Assembly: GCA_031763025.1 (NCBI GenBank) | Contig: JASSKH010000002.1 | Span: forward strand, 14,811,468-14,875,467 | Length of the DNA: 64,000 nt | From: Macrocystis pyrifera | Lineage: Eukaryota; Sar; Phaeophyceae; Laminariales; Laminariaceae | Direction: 5' to 3' | In this document: one piece after another, positions 42,086 to 52,955 of the stretch | Numbering within the stretch: position 1 is the stretch's first letter | Layout of the letters: every line of letters begins with the position of its first letter | Program-made: the position numbers and the translations under genes | Notes under the pieces: model-generated | Told to the model about the DNA's origin: nothing | Databases searched by the model: none | What the model saw: only the letters and a program-made list of their open reading frames with translations

Positions 42086-43458
42086 GCAACGGATCGCCAC
42101 AGCGTTGGCAGCAGCAGCAGCAGCAGCATAGCAACGATATGAATAGAAGGAAGAAAAAAAGTATGTACCCCGAGTCCGTCCGAAAAGTATTTTTGGAACC
42201 TCACTACAGATAGACCCACCCCCGCATGCTGTACGGCAAAACGCAGCAGCAGCAGCATAGCAACAATACGAAAAGAACCAAGCTAAAATACGAGAAAAAG
42301 TAGTTCGTGAGCAAAATGCAGGAGCAAAACGACCAAAATATTTTTTTTACGTATAAAAAAAAACATTTGGGTACAAAAACGGCCAACAAAAACAATAATC
42401 CGCGTTGGCAGCTGCAACATAGCAACGATATGAAAATAAGGAAGAAAACTATGTACCCTGGTATGCCGCGATCGCAAAACCTACGGAAATTCAGTGACGA
42501 TACAGAAATATGTACACACACAAGTGCCGCATGATGTACAGCAACAACGCAGCAGCATCACAGCAGCAGCAAGCAGCAGCATAGCAACGATAGGAAAAAA
42601 AATCAAGCCAAAAACGAGAAAAAGCAGTACGTACGCAAAATGCAGGAGCAAAACGACAAAAATATTTTTCACGTATCAAAAGAACCATTTGGGTACAAAA
42701 ACGACCAATAAAAACAATAATCCGAGTACATACGAACATTCAGTGGATATTGCGACAGCCTTAGCAGCAGAAGCAGCTACAGCATTAGCAGCAGCAGAAG
42801 CTGCAATGAATCGCCGCAGCGTTGGCAGCAGCAGCGTTGGCAGCAGCAGCAGCAGCATAGCAACGATATGAAAATCTGGAAGAAAAAAAGCATGATGTAC
42901 CTTAGTATGCCGCCATCGCGAAACCTACGGAATTTTATTGACGATCCGAAAATATGTACACTTCCAGCATGACGCACGGCAACAACGCAGCAGCACTACA
43001 GCAGCAGCAAGTGCACAGCAGCAGCAAGTGCACAGGAGCAGCAGGTGCACAGCAGCAGCACTCATGGCGTGGCGCTGACAGCAGCAGCAGCAGCAGCAGC
43101 AGCCGAAACGAGCAAAGGGGGTATGCAGGGTCACCAAAACATGTACACATAGAAATCGTGCGCACCGAAAATGCACCACAGTAGCAGCAGCACTCACATC
43201 GTTCGGTGCAGCGGTGACGGCGACAGCTGAATCCTTCGTTCCTTCGTTCACGTCCCGCAAACAGTTGTGCATGTGCGCGTTCGCGTGCACTGTGTAAGAG
43301 GAGCCGACGCAACGCACGAAGGGGAAAGAACGAGCATGGATGAGTCCAAAAAATAATAAACGCTTTGAGGTAGGTTTGTATGCAAAAAGGCAATTGAAAA
43401 CCCCAAAAAAAACGTACTGGCAACAGACAGCATTCAACAATAGACCCAAGACACTCAC
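40866..43458 (-). repeat. CAG-rich intron-like block, unit 2 (2.6 kb)
   Basis: Same repeat units as in unit 1, with a G tract at 40925-40952 near the acceptor and about ten CAG stretches. GTGAGT at the 5' end (minus) and AG at the 3' end. Longer than the unit 1 intron (about 1.9 kb), consistent with repeat expansion or contraction. Confidence 0.6.
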
Positions 43459-43761
43459 CACTGTCAGCAGTCTCGAGGGAGTACGAGACAGTCCCTTCCT
43501 TGATCGGGCGAGCACATAACTCGCAGTTGGTTGCCCAATACAGGATGATCCCGCCACCATCGCACATGAGATCCTCGCAGGTGGCGAAGGCCACGTTTTT
43601 GCCACCAGGCGCGGAGTTCTTGGGCAAGTAGGTAAGTGCTGGTCCGTGCACCGGTCGCAAACAACAGTCGGCACCAGGTCGGTCTTTGTCGTTGCCGCTC
43701 TCTTGCCAGAGGGCGAGGACCACGCGCCTCTCGACGAGGGGGAGGTGAGCTTAGGGGGCAT
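43459..43761 (-). pseudogene. Exon 1 of the zinc-finger-like gene, unit 2
   Basis: The ATG at 43761 reads MPPKLTSPSSRGAWSSPSGK and leads to VVCDRCTDQH. One base out of frame it continues KNSAPGGKNVAFATCEDLMC, DGGGIILYW and CELCARPIKEGTVSYSLETADS to the donor at 43458. Several C-x2-C pairs point to zinc-binding modules like those in PARP-type fingers (inference). The frameshift near 43637 is also present in unit 1, so it is old or reflects an unrecognised small intron. Confidence 0.42.
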
Positions 43762-44065
43762 GGAGAAGGGAGAGGCGGGGGTTGCAGCACCAGCAGGTTC
43801 GCCACCGACAGCAGCAAGCAGCTTGGCTGCCTACAGCTGCATCTAGATGCCGTTCGTCGAAGGCGAGACGCCTCTTCTAGGCGTTGTGCGAAGAGCTATC
43901 TATTGGTTGCAGTTTGCGAAGAAAGAAGAAAGGTTGTTTGGCTGTTTGGCTGTTCGGCTGTTTCAAAGAAGAAGGGCTGTTTGCGAAGAGCTGTCTATCA
44001 GTCGGTCTGTCTGCCAAGAGCTAGCAAGTGACAACGACCTCAAAAATCGTAATTATAGTTGTATC

Positions 44066-45650
44066 TATATGGCAGACGATGGAATGCGGACGACAGGCTC
44101 CGACAGACATAACCAACCACAGCAACACTGCGCATATTATGGGTGTGTCGAACACGCACGGCGTGTGGGTTGCAGCGTTGGAACGATGGGATCTGTGCAT
44201 GTTGTCTGTTGTGTGCCTGGTATATGCCTGAGCTGTGTGCTCAGAGCTTTCATGAGAGCCGGGGGGAGAATTCAGAGAGCATGACAATGTAACCAAACGT
44301 ACGTACAAAATAAGGCTTCTTTACCGAAACCAGGGAAATCGTCTTATCCACTCCCGCCGGAAAAAAAAATTTAAGCGCCTGCCACGCGCTTCAGAGTGCA
44401 CGGATCGCGCCGAGACCTAGACCAATGTGTCCGGCAGGGCTTCCCGTGTCCGTGTACTTACTGTTTTGCCTAAAAGTGCTCGTGCGAAGAGAAAAGTTGG
44501 CAAAAATACGAAAATTTGACAAGTATACGTATACATATATACGAAAATAAGGCCTCTTTACCGAAACCAGGGAAATCGTCTTCTCCACTCCCGCCGGAAA
44601 AAAAAAATTTAAGCGCCTGCCACGCGCTTCAGAGTGCACGGATCGCGCCGAGACCTAGACCAATGTGTCCGGCAAGGCTTCCCGTGTCCGTGTACTTACT
44701 GTTTTGCCTATATATGTATACGTATATTTGTCAAATTTTCGTACTTTTGCCAACTTTTCTCTTCGCACGAGCACTTTTAGGCAAAACAGTAAGTACACGG
44801 GCACGGGAAGCCCTGCCGGACACATTGGTCTAGGTCTCGGCGCGATCCGTGCACTCTGAAGCGCGTGGCAGGCGCTTAAATTTTTTTTTTCCGGCGGGAG
44901 TGGATAAGACGATACGATTTCCCTGGTTTCGGTAAAGAGGCCTTATTTTTTATGTACGTATATCGGTACATTGTCATGCTCTCTGTTTTCTCCCCCCGGC
45001 TCTCATGAGAGCTCTGAGCACACAGCTCAGGCATATACCAGGAACACAACAGACAACATGCACATATCCCATCGTTCCAACGCTGTCGCCCACACGCCGT
45101 GCGTGTTCGACACGCCCATATGCGCAGTGTTGCTGTGGTTGGTTGTGTCTGTCGGAGCCTGTCGTCCGCATTCCATCGTCTGCCATATGTATACGTATAT
45201 TTGTCAAATTTTCGTACTTTTGCCGACTTTTCTCTTCGCACGAGCACTTTTAGGCAAAACAGTAAGTACACGGACACGAGAAGCCCTGCCGGACACATTG
45301 GTGTAGGTCTCGGCGCGATCCGTGCACTCTGAAGCGCGTGGCAGGCGCCCAAAGTTTTTTTTTCCGGCGGGAGTGGATAAGACGATTTCCCTGGTTTCAG
45401 TACGAGTGGCCTTATTTTGTACGTACGTATCGGTACATGCTGTCTGTTTTCTCCCCCAGGCCCTCATGACCTGTGTACCCACAGCTCAGGCATATACCAG
45501 GTACACAACAGACAACATGCACAGATCCCATCGTTCCAACGCTGCCGCCCACACGCCGTGCGTGTTCGACACACACATATGCGCAGTGTTGCTGTGGTTG
45601 GTTGTGTTTGTCGGAGAGTGCCGTCCGCATTCCATCGTCTGCCATATATT
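44066..45650. repeat. Palindromic cluster of two repeat modules (X and Y)
   Basis: Module X (GGCAGACGATGGAATGCGG ... at 44070) and module Y (CCGAAACCAGGGAAATCGTC ... TTACTGTTTTGCC) appear as X-Y-Y' at 44066-44708. They then recur inverted as Y-X-Y-X at 44715-45650. The centre of the large palindrome is near 44710. Only short ORFs derive from it. Y has an A-rich tract followed by TTTAAGCGCCTGCCACGCGC. Confidence 0.75.
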
Positions 45651-46600
45651 TTATTATCGGTACGTACCCAGGATGAAGTATAATATCCCTGTACATTTGT
45701 TTTGGGTTGTTGCGCGGACAGCACGGACCACCGCCTAGAGAACAATACCCACAGCAGTGCACAGAGCGTGCTTACCGCCAGCTTCCCACAGCACCACAAC
45801 CCTGCTGCCCAGCAGCAGCAATGGGCACACCTTGCGCGTACGGATGATCATACTGCGGCTATCAAAGTTGTTTTTTCGGAGATTTCGATCGATCACTTGT
45901 GACCACGCCACGACCACACCACCTAACCTACCTGGTCCAGCATCATCATCACCTACCTCTCTCCCTGCTTCTTTTGCTTATTGCTGTGTGTGATCCAACA
46001 TTGCCACTGCTCCGGCTGTGCTCAGCACAGTGCGCCAACGGCAGCAGCAGGCAGGGTACTATGCGCATGTGGAAGATCCGCGTTGTGCCCTCAGTAGTAC
46101 CAGTGTTCGTTGTTGTTGTCATCGGCACATTGCCCCCCTACGCACGTACCTTCCGCAATGTGTGACCGGCATTTTTTGCTCGGTACCGTTTATCCCCGGA
46201 TCGATATATTCGTCGACTCGATTACAACGAAAACAAATCGTTCGTACTACTGTAAAACACTGCTATACAACAATTAGTACAGCAGCGTTCGTACAAAACA
46301 TGCTTTACAGCAGTAGTTCTGATTGCTGTGTGTCCTACACACTGCTGACCGATAGATCCTAGAGCCAGCTGAAAGGGGATAAGTACACGTACGTTCCTCA
46401 CGTGGCATTTTACATCAGTACTGCTCTATACGCAGTCGTACCTGTACAACCTACTCTACAGCAGGACTAACTGGTTGTAGGAGATCGTGCAATGTGGTTC
46501 AGAATGCGGAAAAAAACACGGTTGTACGAGCATACTGCGCTCGATAAAATTTTCGTTTCCGAGGTTCGACTCGCACCGTCCACGCTTTTTTGTTTCAGTA
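45651..46600 (-). repeat. RX dispersed repeat, partial copy D (inverted)
   Basis: ACCCAGGATGAAGTATAATATCCC ... GAACAATACCCACAGCAGTGCACAG and ATAGATCCTAGAGCCAGCTGAAAGGGGAT match the inverted form of 18440-18760. A stretch of about 300 bp at 45870-46190 is not shared and has no recognised content. Confidence 0.65.
46521..46584 (+). other. tRNA-like segment in RX copy D (internally shortened)
   Basis: GTTGTACGAGC ... TTTCCGAGGTTCGACTCGCACCGTCCACG, followed by TTTTTT. The middle is about 20 bases shorter than in 49289-49375. Confidence 0.4.
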
Positions 46601-46930
46601 CTTTTTTCTTTTTCTTTTTTTTTTTCATCACTTTTACTTTCCAGCCCACTCGTAGGAAGTTTTTACCCTCGACGATCTTCTGGACAAGCCGTGGTCACAG
46701 GTGTCGTCCCTTCTTCCCCCCGGTACGTGCCTTCATTTTTATCGCGCGTAGGGTTCAGCATTCCCACTGCTCGTCGATTTTCATTGAATGTAGCTAACTG
46801 ACGCCCTCGCGCTTTCCGCTTATCAATTGTTTATGCAAGAAAAAGTCCCTACGAGCATGCACTCGGTGAGATTTGAACCCACGAAATTGATCTTGATAGG
46901 CACGCGGGCCACCAAGCCACCGGTGACGCC
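46601..46930 (-). mobile_element. tRNA-derived SINE-like copy B (near full length)
   Basis: Minus strand: box A TGGCTTGGTGG, box B GGTTCAAATCT about 30 bases on, a 220 bp body and an A-rich tail (T/C-rich on + at 46601-46626). This head-to-tail layout is that of a tRNA-derived SINE. It is inserted next to the T run of the RX tRNA-like segment. Confidence 0.7.
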
Positions 46931-47135
46931 AGCAGAGTACTACAACTTAACAGCAGTACATTCATTATTATTCATTATTTTTATTATGCTTGCCTTCCGA
47001 CAATATAGCGCAGATGCCGTTCCTATATAAACCGAACATCCTTCCTTAAATCAGTAGTATCCCTCATACATACTCTTCTCTGCCAGCCGTTTCCCAATTT
47101 CCATTCCCCACATCATTTCAGTTTAGCTACCGGCA
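46931..47135. other. Anonymous spacer
   Basis: About 200 bp, A/T-rich, with no feature recognised. Confidence 0.4.
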
Positions 47136-47357
47136 TTCATCCACCTTGCTTTTCTGAACGTTTAGTGTTGTACGAGTATAATACAAGTTGTGAGAGTTGT
47201 GTTTTCCACTTGTGACTTTTTTCGTACCAGTACGTTCATCCACCTTGCTTTTCTGAACGTTTAGTATTATACGAGTAGACTGCAAGTTGTGAGAGTTGTG
47301 TTTTCCACTTGTGACTTTTTTCGTACCAGTACGTTCATCCACCTTGCTTTTCTGAAC
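47136..47357 (-). repeat. 99 bp tandem repeat with an open 33-codon frame
   Basis: TTCATCCACCTTGCTTTTC starts at 47136, 47235 and 47334. Because 99 is a multiple of three, the minus strand keeps one open frame with repeated VDERTGTKKVTSGKHNSHNL. It may be a chance property. The core TTGCTTTTCTGAACGT is also found in RX copies (for example 49463). Confidence 0.7.
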
Positions 47358-47364
47358 GATTAAC

Positions 47365-47475
47365 TTTTTTTACTTACGAATTAATCGCCACAAGTCAGCT
47401 GGATCCACTTCCCGCTACCCTATTTTGTGTTATTGATTCCGCACTAATTCCGTGAACATTAGAGTGTTTGCGCAA
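47365..47475 (-). repeat. RX fragment (inverted)
   Basis: ACTTACGAATTAATCGCC(A)C(A)AGTCAGCTGGATC ... CCGCACTAATTCCGTGAACA matches the inverted RX unit junction at 18960-19060, with the middle shortened. Confidence 0.6.
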
Positions 47476-47759
47476 AATAAATAGTATTACGAATTTTGCT
47501 TATCTATTCCCCCGTTACCGACGACTAATCAAATATCCTAATCAAATTTGCATAAAAATGACGAAGTTATGCATTTTTGGATAGCATATTATACTAGAGC
47601 CATATTTGTATGATATGAGATTCGACCGCTGCATTCTGTTGGCCGAAAACTCTCCGGGCGCTTTGGATTGGCCAAGCTTGCCCCGAGAGTGGCCTCGGAC
47701 CCTCGGACCAGTATCTGCTACCGGCGGAGTTTTGCGAGAAGAATTGCTGCCGCTGATGC
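47476..47759. other. Anonymous spacer
   Basis: AT-rich to 47600, then a mixed-composition stretch. No gene recognised. Confidence 0.4.
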
Positions 47760-48420
47760 TGCGTGCCTTTGCTGCCTGCTGCTGCAGCAGCAGATACTAT
47801 TAGGTAGGTGCTGCTGCTGCTGCTGCTGCTGCTGCTGTACGTCACCGACTACTGCTGCTACTACTGCATATAGTGTGCTGCTGCTGCTGCTGCTGCTGCT
47901 GCTGCAAGTGCTGTTGTTGCTGGAAACACCGCGGCAATAAGCAAGCACTGCGGTGAGCAGGCGCTGCTGCAAACAAAAGCGCTGCTGCACACAAGCAAGG
48001 TCTGCTGCAAGCAAACGCTGCTGCAAGCGAGCGCTGCTGCACACAAGCAAGGTCTGCTGCAAGCAAGCGCTGCTGCGAGCAAGCGCTGCTGGAAGCGAGA
48101 GAGCTGCCTCAAGCAAGCGATGCTGCGAGCAAGCAAAAGCGCTGCTGCAAGAGCTGTCGCAGGCGCTGCTGGTGCTGCAAGCACGTGCACCCTTGCCGCC
48201 ACGCCCCTGATCTTCGACCCCTTTTCGGCCAGAGAGGACGACGAAGAAGGAGGGCGATCTTCTCGTTGTGGCGGCGTTTCTTGCACAGCGAGTGTCGAGG
48301 AGCGCAAGATAGATCGCACTTCTGCCTGTTAGTGCTTGCTGCTGCTTACTGCTCCTGCAGCAGCAGCTGCTGCTGCTGCTGCAAGGGGTACTGCTGCTGC
48401 TTGCACGACTTCTTGTGTTC
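47760..48420. repeat. CTG/CAG-rich block with GCAAGCG-type repeats
   Basis: Pure (CTG)n runs at about 47810-47835, 47876-47903 and 48355-48382. Between 47940 and 48180 repeats of GCTGCTGCAAGCAAGCG/ACACAAGCAAGGTCT occur. The open frames on both strands are repeat translations. At 48190-48330 a short non-repetitive stretch contains no recognised domain. Confidence 0.8.
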
Positions 48421-48639
48421 GGCTCGTTTGGTACAAAAAAAAGTGCTGCCGCTGCCGCAAGTGTTTTTTTTCAAACATAAGAATCCAATATTTAGCTGTT
48501 TTTTCGTCTACGATTATGCGCATGCCGAAAGGCTTTCGATTATGATTACCTTTCCGACGGAAATCCTTGATAAACAAAAATATTATGCGCAGACACTCTA
48601 TTATTATATTAATCTGTCCTGAAAATAAATATGTTGCGT

Positions 48640-50214
48640 GTGTTCTTCGCGTTTAAATGATGGGTGGATGCAGGTACTACTTCTACACAAACAAGTGTGC
48701 AGGGTTGGATACGAATACTATTTCGCTCTTGCGCCACTCCCCTACTAATGATACGGCACCTCCCGGAGGGGAACCTTGTATGTATATATATATATTTATC
48801 CGTGTGTACCCAGGATGACGTATATAAAAATATCCCATACATGATTTTTTTTTGAGTTGTTGCACGGAGCACGGACCACCGCCTAGAGAACAATACCCAC
48901 AGCAGTGCACAGAGCGTGCTAACCTCCAGCTTCCTACAGCACCACAACCAACCCTGCTGCCCAGCAGCAACAGTGAGCACACCTTGCGCGTATGGATGAT
49001 CGTACTGCGGCTCATTCGTACAGCAGCGTTCGTAATATACTTACAGCATTGCTGCAGTACATACAGTAGTTCTGATTGCAGTGTGTCCTACATTGATTGC
49101 TGATCGATAGATCCTAGAGCCAGCTGAAAGGGGATCAGTACACGTACGTTCCTCGCGTTGCATTTTACAGCAGTACTGCTGAATATGCAGTCGTACCTGT
49201 ACAAGCTACTCCCGGTCACCGCTTCACATACTGCTGTAGGAGATCGTGCAAAGTGTTTTAGATAGCGTAAAAAACACGACATGCCAGTTGTACGAGCGCT
49301 GTTCTAGCGTATAGGTTTAAACTGCACTTGCTGGATAACATTTTCGTTTCCGAGGTTCGACTCGCACCATCCACGTTTTTTTTTCTTAATTTCACTTTTG
49401 ACTATTTTCGTACCAGAACTACGACAGAGTACTACTGTAATAATAATACATTCGTCCACACCTTGCTTTTCTGAACGTATAATATGATAGAGTACATGTT
49501 ACTTAGCCCAAATTAAAGAGTTTGGGCGGCGCCTTTGCGTGTGGCGTGCGTTCATACCTCAACATTTCACAGCTACTCCGAATACGTGGGAGTAAAGCAA
49601 AGTATACTCGAGAAAATACTGCTGCTATTACCGTAGGTACTTCGTACACTCGCAGTATTTCGGGGTTTTTGTACTCGAGATACTGCGAGTACTCGCAGTA
49701 TTTTGAGGTTCTGTAGATACTACTGCGTATACTTTCTTCGGGCTCGCACTAATGCGGGGTTCGCTTCGGGCTCACACTAATGCGGGGTTCGCTACTGCTG
49801 CTGGCATGGATACCGCCTGTTGTGCTTCAAGTATCTCGGGGTTCTGTACCGCGGGTACTACAAGTATACCAGTAAGTACTAGTCTACAGCAGTATTTCGT
49901 CCATTGGTAGTGTTCGTACTGCTGCTTCTTCTGCGAGACTCAGTACTCGCAGTAATGAAATACCCTCAATATGCCCAGTATACTTCGAGTATGAAGTATA
50001 CTTCCACCGTTTGTGCGCCGTGTCGACAAGTCTCAGGCCCAGCGTTCGGCACAAAACACACCCAGATAGTCCCACACGAGTGGGCGTTGGAGCAAACTAC
50101 TTTCGCTGGAGGCAACTTGAGCACTCAAAGCAGTCTGCCAGTATTTCGATATACTATTATGCATGACTGCGAATGCTCTCAGTATCTCGAGGTTCTGTAC
50201 TGTGCGAATATATT
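48640..50214 (-). repeat. RX dispersed repeat, copy C, part 1 (inverted)
   Basis: Inverted match of copy B: GCGTTTAAATGATGGGTGGATGC, CACCTCCCGGAGGGGAACC, GAACAATACCCACAGCAGTGC, GGAGTAAAGCAAAGTATACTCG and CTCAGTATCTCGAGGTTCTG in the expected reverse order. It is interrupted at 50215 by a transposon with ATT on both sides. The MITE target at about 49713 is empty here. Confidence 0.78.
49289..49375 (+). other. tRNA-like segment in RX copy C
   Basis: Box-A-like TAGCGTATAGG at about 49306 and box-B GAGGTTCGACTCGCACC at about 49351, followed by a T run (Pol III terminator-like). The acceptor ends do not pair. Confidence 0.5.
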
Positions 50215-51573
50215 ATAGGGTTTCCCCGTGAAAAAAAAAGGTCGCGAAGATCGCCGTCTGGGGAAAAAAAAGACGTCTCGAGGTTACGCCGCTTTATTAT
50301 CCGTAAAAATACGAAAATCTGGGAATTTACCACGACGAAAAAATCTCACGAGAGGTACTTTTACGGCCTGTCTTTTTTCGTCGTGAGGATGAACAGCTGC
50401 GAACAGACCGCACCCAGCCCATCCCCCCCATCCCCCCCTACTCCATATATATCCCAACCTTGGCATCCCTCATCTGGGTCGCTGAAAGCAATCCACTGCA
50501 GCAGTGTATACCACGACGACAATACCGCTTCAACGTGGGGCCCGCCGGCACCGCAGGAGATACTGCTTTCCGTTTGGGTGCGACCCATGTACAGCTCTGC
50601 GCTGATCGCCTGTTGAGTTTCTTGTCGACGGAAACATGTCCTCGGGTGCACGCAGCAAGGGGCATGCAACCACACCAACAGCGAGCGCAAGACATTCCCT
50701 TCGCACTCGCATCCCGCAGAGCCTAGGCCGTCGCGAAGGGTATGGAGAGCCGCAGCATGCCGGACTGGGGGTGGAGGGGGGTGGCGTTGGGCCAGTGAGG
50801 GCGACCGGGAGCAACAGCTCTTCTGTGTGTCTGGGTGATAGTTTTCAAATTGGCTCGCTGGGACTCTCACCGGAGTTGTAATTTGTGAGCACGAGGGGTG
50901 GGGGAGCTGCTGCTGTCACAGTGGTTGGAGGTTCGAGCGGGGTGGAGGAGGCAGATCACAAGGACGAGGATGAGCAGGGGGGGAATAACGCAGGCGGCGG
51001 TACCGCAGCAGGATATTATGCTTGGGGTTGTGATATGTAGCGGGTCATTCGGAGCATATGGCGTTCGTATGATGTACGAAGCTACATGCACGGAGGATCG
51101 CTGCCTACGTGATTTTGCGTTTTTGAAGATACTACTGCTGTAATGACCAGATACGAGGTATGACACCTGGTAGGAAGTACGTACTGCTGTTTGCTTTACG
51201 TACTCGTGTGTGGGGCAACTGCTGCTGTACGACCTTCAGGCATCCAGTAAAAAACACACGCGTGATTGGACCCACGAATGGAAGGGGTGTAGCAGTAGCG
51301 CCAGTTTAGTAGCTGTTAACCGTGTCATGAGATAGATGCGGGTTCATGAATTACAGGTGATGAGAGCATCAGGGATGCGCGAATCGGCATACTGTAAATA
51401 AATGTAGGAAATTGGATTTCACGACCACAAACTCTCACAGACGTGTGAACCTCCCCCCTCCCTTGCGCACAACGTCTGCTGTACAAACTTGGGGCCGCCG
51501 TATGTGAATTTACACGCAGACATGCACGGTCGCAACGCACTACTATTTTACCCCAACCTACCCGCCGTCCGTA

Positions 51574-51798
51574 GTGACTCGTACCACTTTTGTTAAACGA
51601 AAGCTTTCATCTTCACACACCCGCGGCGATAACTGCCGTTTCCATGTCATCAGTGTCCCACGGAAAAAGAGAACCTGGGTTGTAAAATCTTTCGCTCCAA
51701 TTCGACGACAGTTTATCGGCGACCAGCACCCCCACTCCCCGACACAACACATCACCTCCTCCGACAATCAAAACTACTCGTCGACATCCAGCCTCTAA
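51574..51798 (+). CDS. Small ORF in DT1, zinc-finger-like remnant
   Basis: A 74-codon product with TTFVKRKLSSSHTRGDNC, RFHVISVPRKKRTWVVKSF and QHPHS. The order Cys, W-x-V, H-x-H is loosely like the FAR1/MULE-type N-terminal domain. Identical in DT2 (53201-52977 minus). It may be a fragment of a lost transposase gene. Confidence 0.3.
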   Translation: MTRTTFVKRKLSSSHTRGDNCRFHVISVPRKKRTWVVKSFAPIRRQFIGDQHPHSPTQHITSSDNQNYSSTSSL

Positions 51799-51819
51799 CC
51801 AAGACACCGCCAAGAGAGT

Positions 51820-52149
51820 ATGCCGGACAATGATTCCTCTTCGAATCCTCAGTTTGGCGAGACGATTACGTACGAATCGGACGACTCCTATCTTGAATGG
51901 TACGTGCGTGCGTGGGATTTTACTTTTTTGCGGAGCATGCGTTCAAGTTTAAGCGCGGGCCTTCGTTGTTCACGAAAAGGCACGAGCGGCGAGATCTCCA
52001 TAACTTTCGCAGACTACTCGCCAAACTGTCCTTCAAACGTCACGGCGAACTTCACGACGATATTTTATGAACTGAGACGACGTTCTCCGCGACGTTCTTT
52101 CACGGCGTTTTGTAAAAAATACGGGGAAACCCTATATTTTATGAACTGA
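51820..52149 (+). CDS. Small ORF in DT1, function unknown
   Basis: A 109-codon product starting MPDNDSSSNPQFGETITYES, acidic at first and then basic; its end runs into the terminal repeat. The same frame exists in DT2 (52955-52614 minus). A possible donor (GGTACGT) lies after codon 27, so it could be a first exon. No family is recognised. Confidence 0.3.
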   Translation: MPDNDSSSNPQFGETITYESDDSYLEWYVRAWDFTFLRSMRSSLSAGLRCSRKGTSGEISITFADYSPNCPSNVTANFTTIFYELRRRSPRRSFTAFCKKYGETLYFMN

Positions 52150-52212
52150 GACGACGTTCTCCGCGACGTTCTTTCACGGCGTTTTGTAAAAAATACAGGG
52201 AAACCCTATATT

Positions 52213-52636
52213 GCCTATACCCCAAGTATTTATGTCGTGTTTCGATACTACTGCGGGTACATACTTTAAGCAACCTGTATTCTCGGGGTTCGGTACTGCT
52301 CACACTCTTATTACTCTCAGTGTTTTGGGCCTTCTCAGTACTCGCAGTAGTTTTGCCGCCTGTATTCCAATACTCTCAGTACTCGGACTACGATTTGTTC
52401 TCGAGCATTTACCTGTGAAACCTTGATATTATACCCTGAGCACCAAGAAACATTTATTTTGGGGGAACATATATATGTTGTAGTACCAGTATGTGTGTAT
52501 GTGCTGCACCTTATTACTCAGCCGGTCACAAAGTATTATGGCGCAACCTCGACCTCGAGCAACTTTGATGTACTTACGAATTAATCGCCGCGAGTCAGCT
52601 GGATCAATGTATCTCAACTTACCGATACCCTATTAT
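52213..52636 (-). repeat. RX dispersed repeat, copy C, part 2 (inverted)
   Basis: TGCCTATACCCCAAGTATT to TTACCGATACCCTATTAT is the inverted form of 2735-3140. It lies between the two DT elements. Confidence 0.78.
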
Positions 52637-52955
52637 ATAATAGGGTTCCCCCGTATTTTTTACAAAACGCCGTGAAAGAACGTCGCGGAGAACGTCGTCT
52701 CAGTTCATAAAATATCGTCGTGAAGTTCGCCGTGACGTTTGAAGGACAGTTTGGCGAGTAGTCTGCGAAAGTTATGGAGATCTCGCCGCTCGTGCCTTTT
52801 CGTGAACAACGAAGGCCCGCGCTTAAACTTGAACGCATGCTCCGCAAAAAAGTAAAATCCCACGCACGCACGTACCATTCAAGATAGGAGTCGTCCGATT
52901 CGTACGTAATCGTCTCGCCAAACTGAGGATTCGAAGAGGAATCATTGTCCGGCAT
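52614..52955 (-). CDS. Small ORF in DT2, counterpart of the MPDND frame
   Basis: Same 5' part as the DT1 frame at 51820, running through the terminal inverted repeat and out of the element, so its last codons are flanking DNA. Function unknown. Confidence 0.25.
   Translation of the reverse strand: MPDNDSSSNPQFGETITYESDDSYLEWYVRAWDFTFLRSMRSSLSAGLRCSRKGTSGEISITFADYSPNCPSNVTANFTTIFYELRRRSPRRSFTAFCKKYGGTLLYNRVSVS

Larger units (their letters stand above)
40023..44063 (-). repeat. Tandem unit 2 of the segmental duplication
   Basis: Complete second unit, from AAGGCTTTCCTTCGGAGTGGG to CGTAATTATAGTTGTAT. It holds the empty copia target (GCGTTTATTTGTGAATG at 40270-40286). The intron region is about 0.7 kb longer than in unit 1 because of extra CAG-type repeats. 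Confidence 0.8.
50215..52209 (+). mobile_element. DNA-transposon-like element DT1 (1995 bp, 3 bp target duplication)
   Basis: Ends ATAGGGTTTCCCCGTG and CAGGGAAACCCTAT form short inverted repeats. ATT flanks both sides (50212-50214, 52210-52212), and the RX copy at about 28320-28332 shows the uninterrupted site. A near-identical copy lies inverted at 52640-54577. About 70 bp are duplicated at the right end (52131-52209). Two small conserved frames are present but no transposase, so it is probably non-autonomous. A 3 bp duplication is typical of CACTA or PIF/Harbinger, but the ends do not match the classic CACTA terminus. Confidence 0.8.

Noticed and set aside
50361..50870. 169-codon minus ORF in DT1
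   Set aside because: The DT2 counterpart differs by indels that break the frame, and no domain is seen.
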